From the NCBI GenBank assembly GCA_046726955.1, contig JBKPBQ010000597.1, positions 1 to 6,569 of the forward strand: a DNA stretch of 6,569 nucleotides. Reading direction: 5' to 3'. Origin of the DNA: CAVPGH01 sp046726955. Its GTDB lineage: Bacteria > Acidobacteriota > Vicinamibacteria > Fen-336. Below, one piece after another: positions 6,484 through 6,569 of the stretch. Numbering within the stretch: the stretch's first letter is position 1; each line of letters opens with the position of its first letter. The position numbers were made by a program, and so were the translations under genes. Below the pieces are notes generated by a model, which was not told where the DNA came from, ran no database searches, and saw nothing but the letters and a program-made list of their open reading frames with translations.

Positions 6484-6569
6484 TGAGTATGCGGGAGGAC
6501 GCGCGGCCGAGCGGCCACAACGAAGAAGATGCGGCCCGGATGCGGGCGGCCGTCATGGCCCTCGTCCGC
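6483..6569 (+). CDS. N-terminus of divergent gene, possibly a MarR-like regulator (partial)
   Basis: An open plus-strand frame of 29 codons from ATG at 6483 to the window edge, encoding MSMREDARPSG and ending EDAARMRAAVMALVR. The tail resembles the first helix of many MarR-family repressors (pattern L/M-R-x-A-V-x-x-L-V-R), which fits its position divergent from an operon across a palindrome, but no helix-turn-helix is visible, so the product is a guess. The start is uncertain: in-frame ATGs also occur at 6489 and 6540, and none has a well-spaced Shine-Dalgarno sequence. The promoter just upstream predicts transcription beginning around 6485-6488, so the ATG at 6483 might lie outside the mRNA. 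A leaderless start at 6489 or initiation at 6540 would then be needed. Confidence 0.45.
   Translation, partial: MSMREDARPSGHNEEDAARMRAAVMALVR

Overview
The window is very GC-rich bacterial DNA, dense in genes and close-packed. Four genes on the minus strand read from about 6391 down to the left edge, in what looks like a single operon. A short divergent gene starts at the right edge on the plus strand. The strong G/C third-position bias, a CehA/McbA-type hydrolase fused to a WD40-like (PD40) propeller, and a GT39-like membrane glycosyltransferase would fit an Acidobacteriota-type or other high-GC soil or sediment lineage. This is a guess from style; no taxonomic marker gene is present.

Layout from right to left in transcription order. 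(1) 6391-4658: a thiamine-diphosphate enzyme of the acetolactate-synthase superfamily that resembles animal ILVBL/HACL2 (2-hydroxyacyl-CoA lyase 2) rather than biosynthetic IlvB. (2) 4661-3606: an NAD(P)-binding saccharopine-dehydrogenase-like / trans-acting enoyl reductase-like oxidoreductase. (3) 3597-988: an exported 869-residue protein with a signal peptide, six PD40 propeller repeats, a beta-sandwich linker and a C-terminal CehA/McbA (PHP-superfamily) metallohydrolase domain. (4) 987 to the left edge: a GT-C fold (GT39/PMT/ArnT-like) polyprenol-phosphate-sugar-dependent glycosyltransferase, cut off by the window. The junctions are a 4-base overlap, an 8-base gap with the Shine-Dalgarno sequence built over the upstream stop codon, and a 0-base gap (TAG directly followed by ATG). 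All point to one transcript with coupled translation.

The only real intergenic region is about 6392-6482. It holds a near-consensus plus-strand sigma70-type promoter (TTGACA, 17 bp, TATTAT). A 13-bp perfect palindrome (TTGTAT-T-ATACAA) covers its -10 and also a perfect TATAAT on the minus strand. The divergent plus-strand reading frame after it may be the start of a MarR-like regulator, but only 29 codons are visible. The simplest model is a regulator that controls itself and the operon through one operator.

The first two enzymes could act together on acyl-CoA, 2-hydroxy-acid or aldehyde chemistry, while the last two act at the cell envelope. No single known pathway explains all four, and I do not claim a proven new system. 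The most unusual points are the ILVBL/HACL2-like enzyme in a regulated bacterial operon, the propeller-metallohydrolase fusion, and the compact divergent control region.
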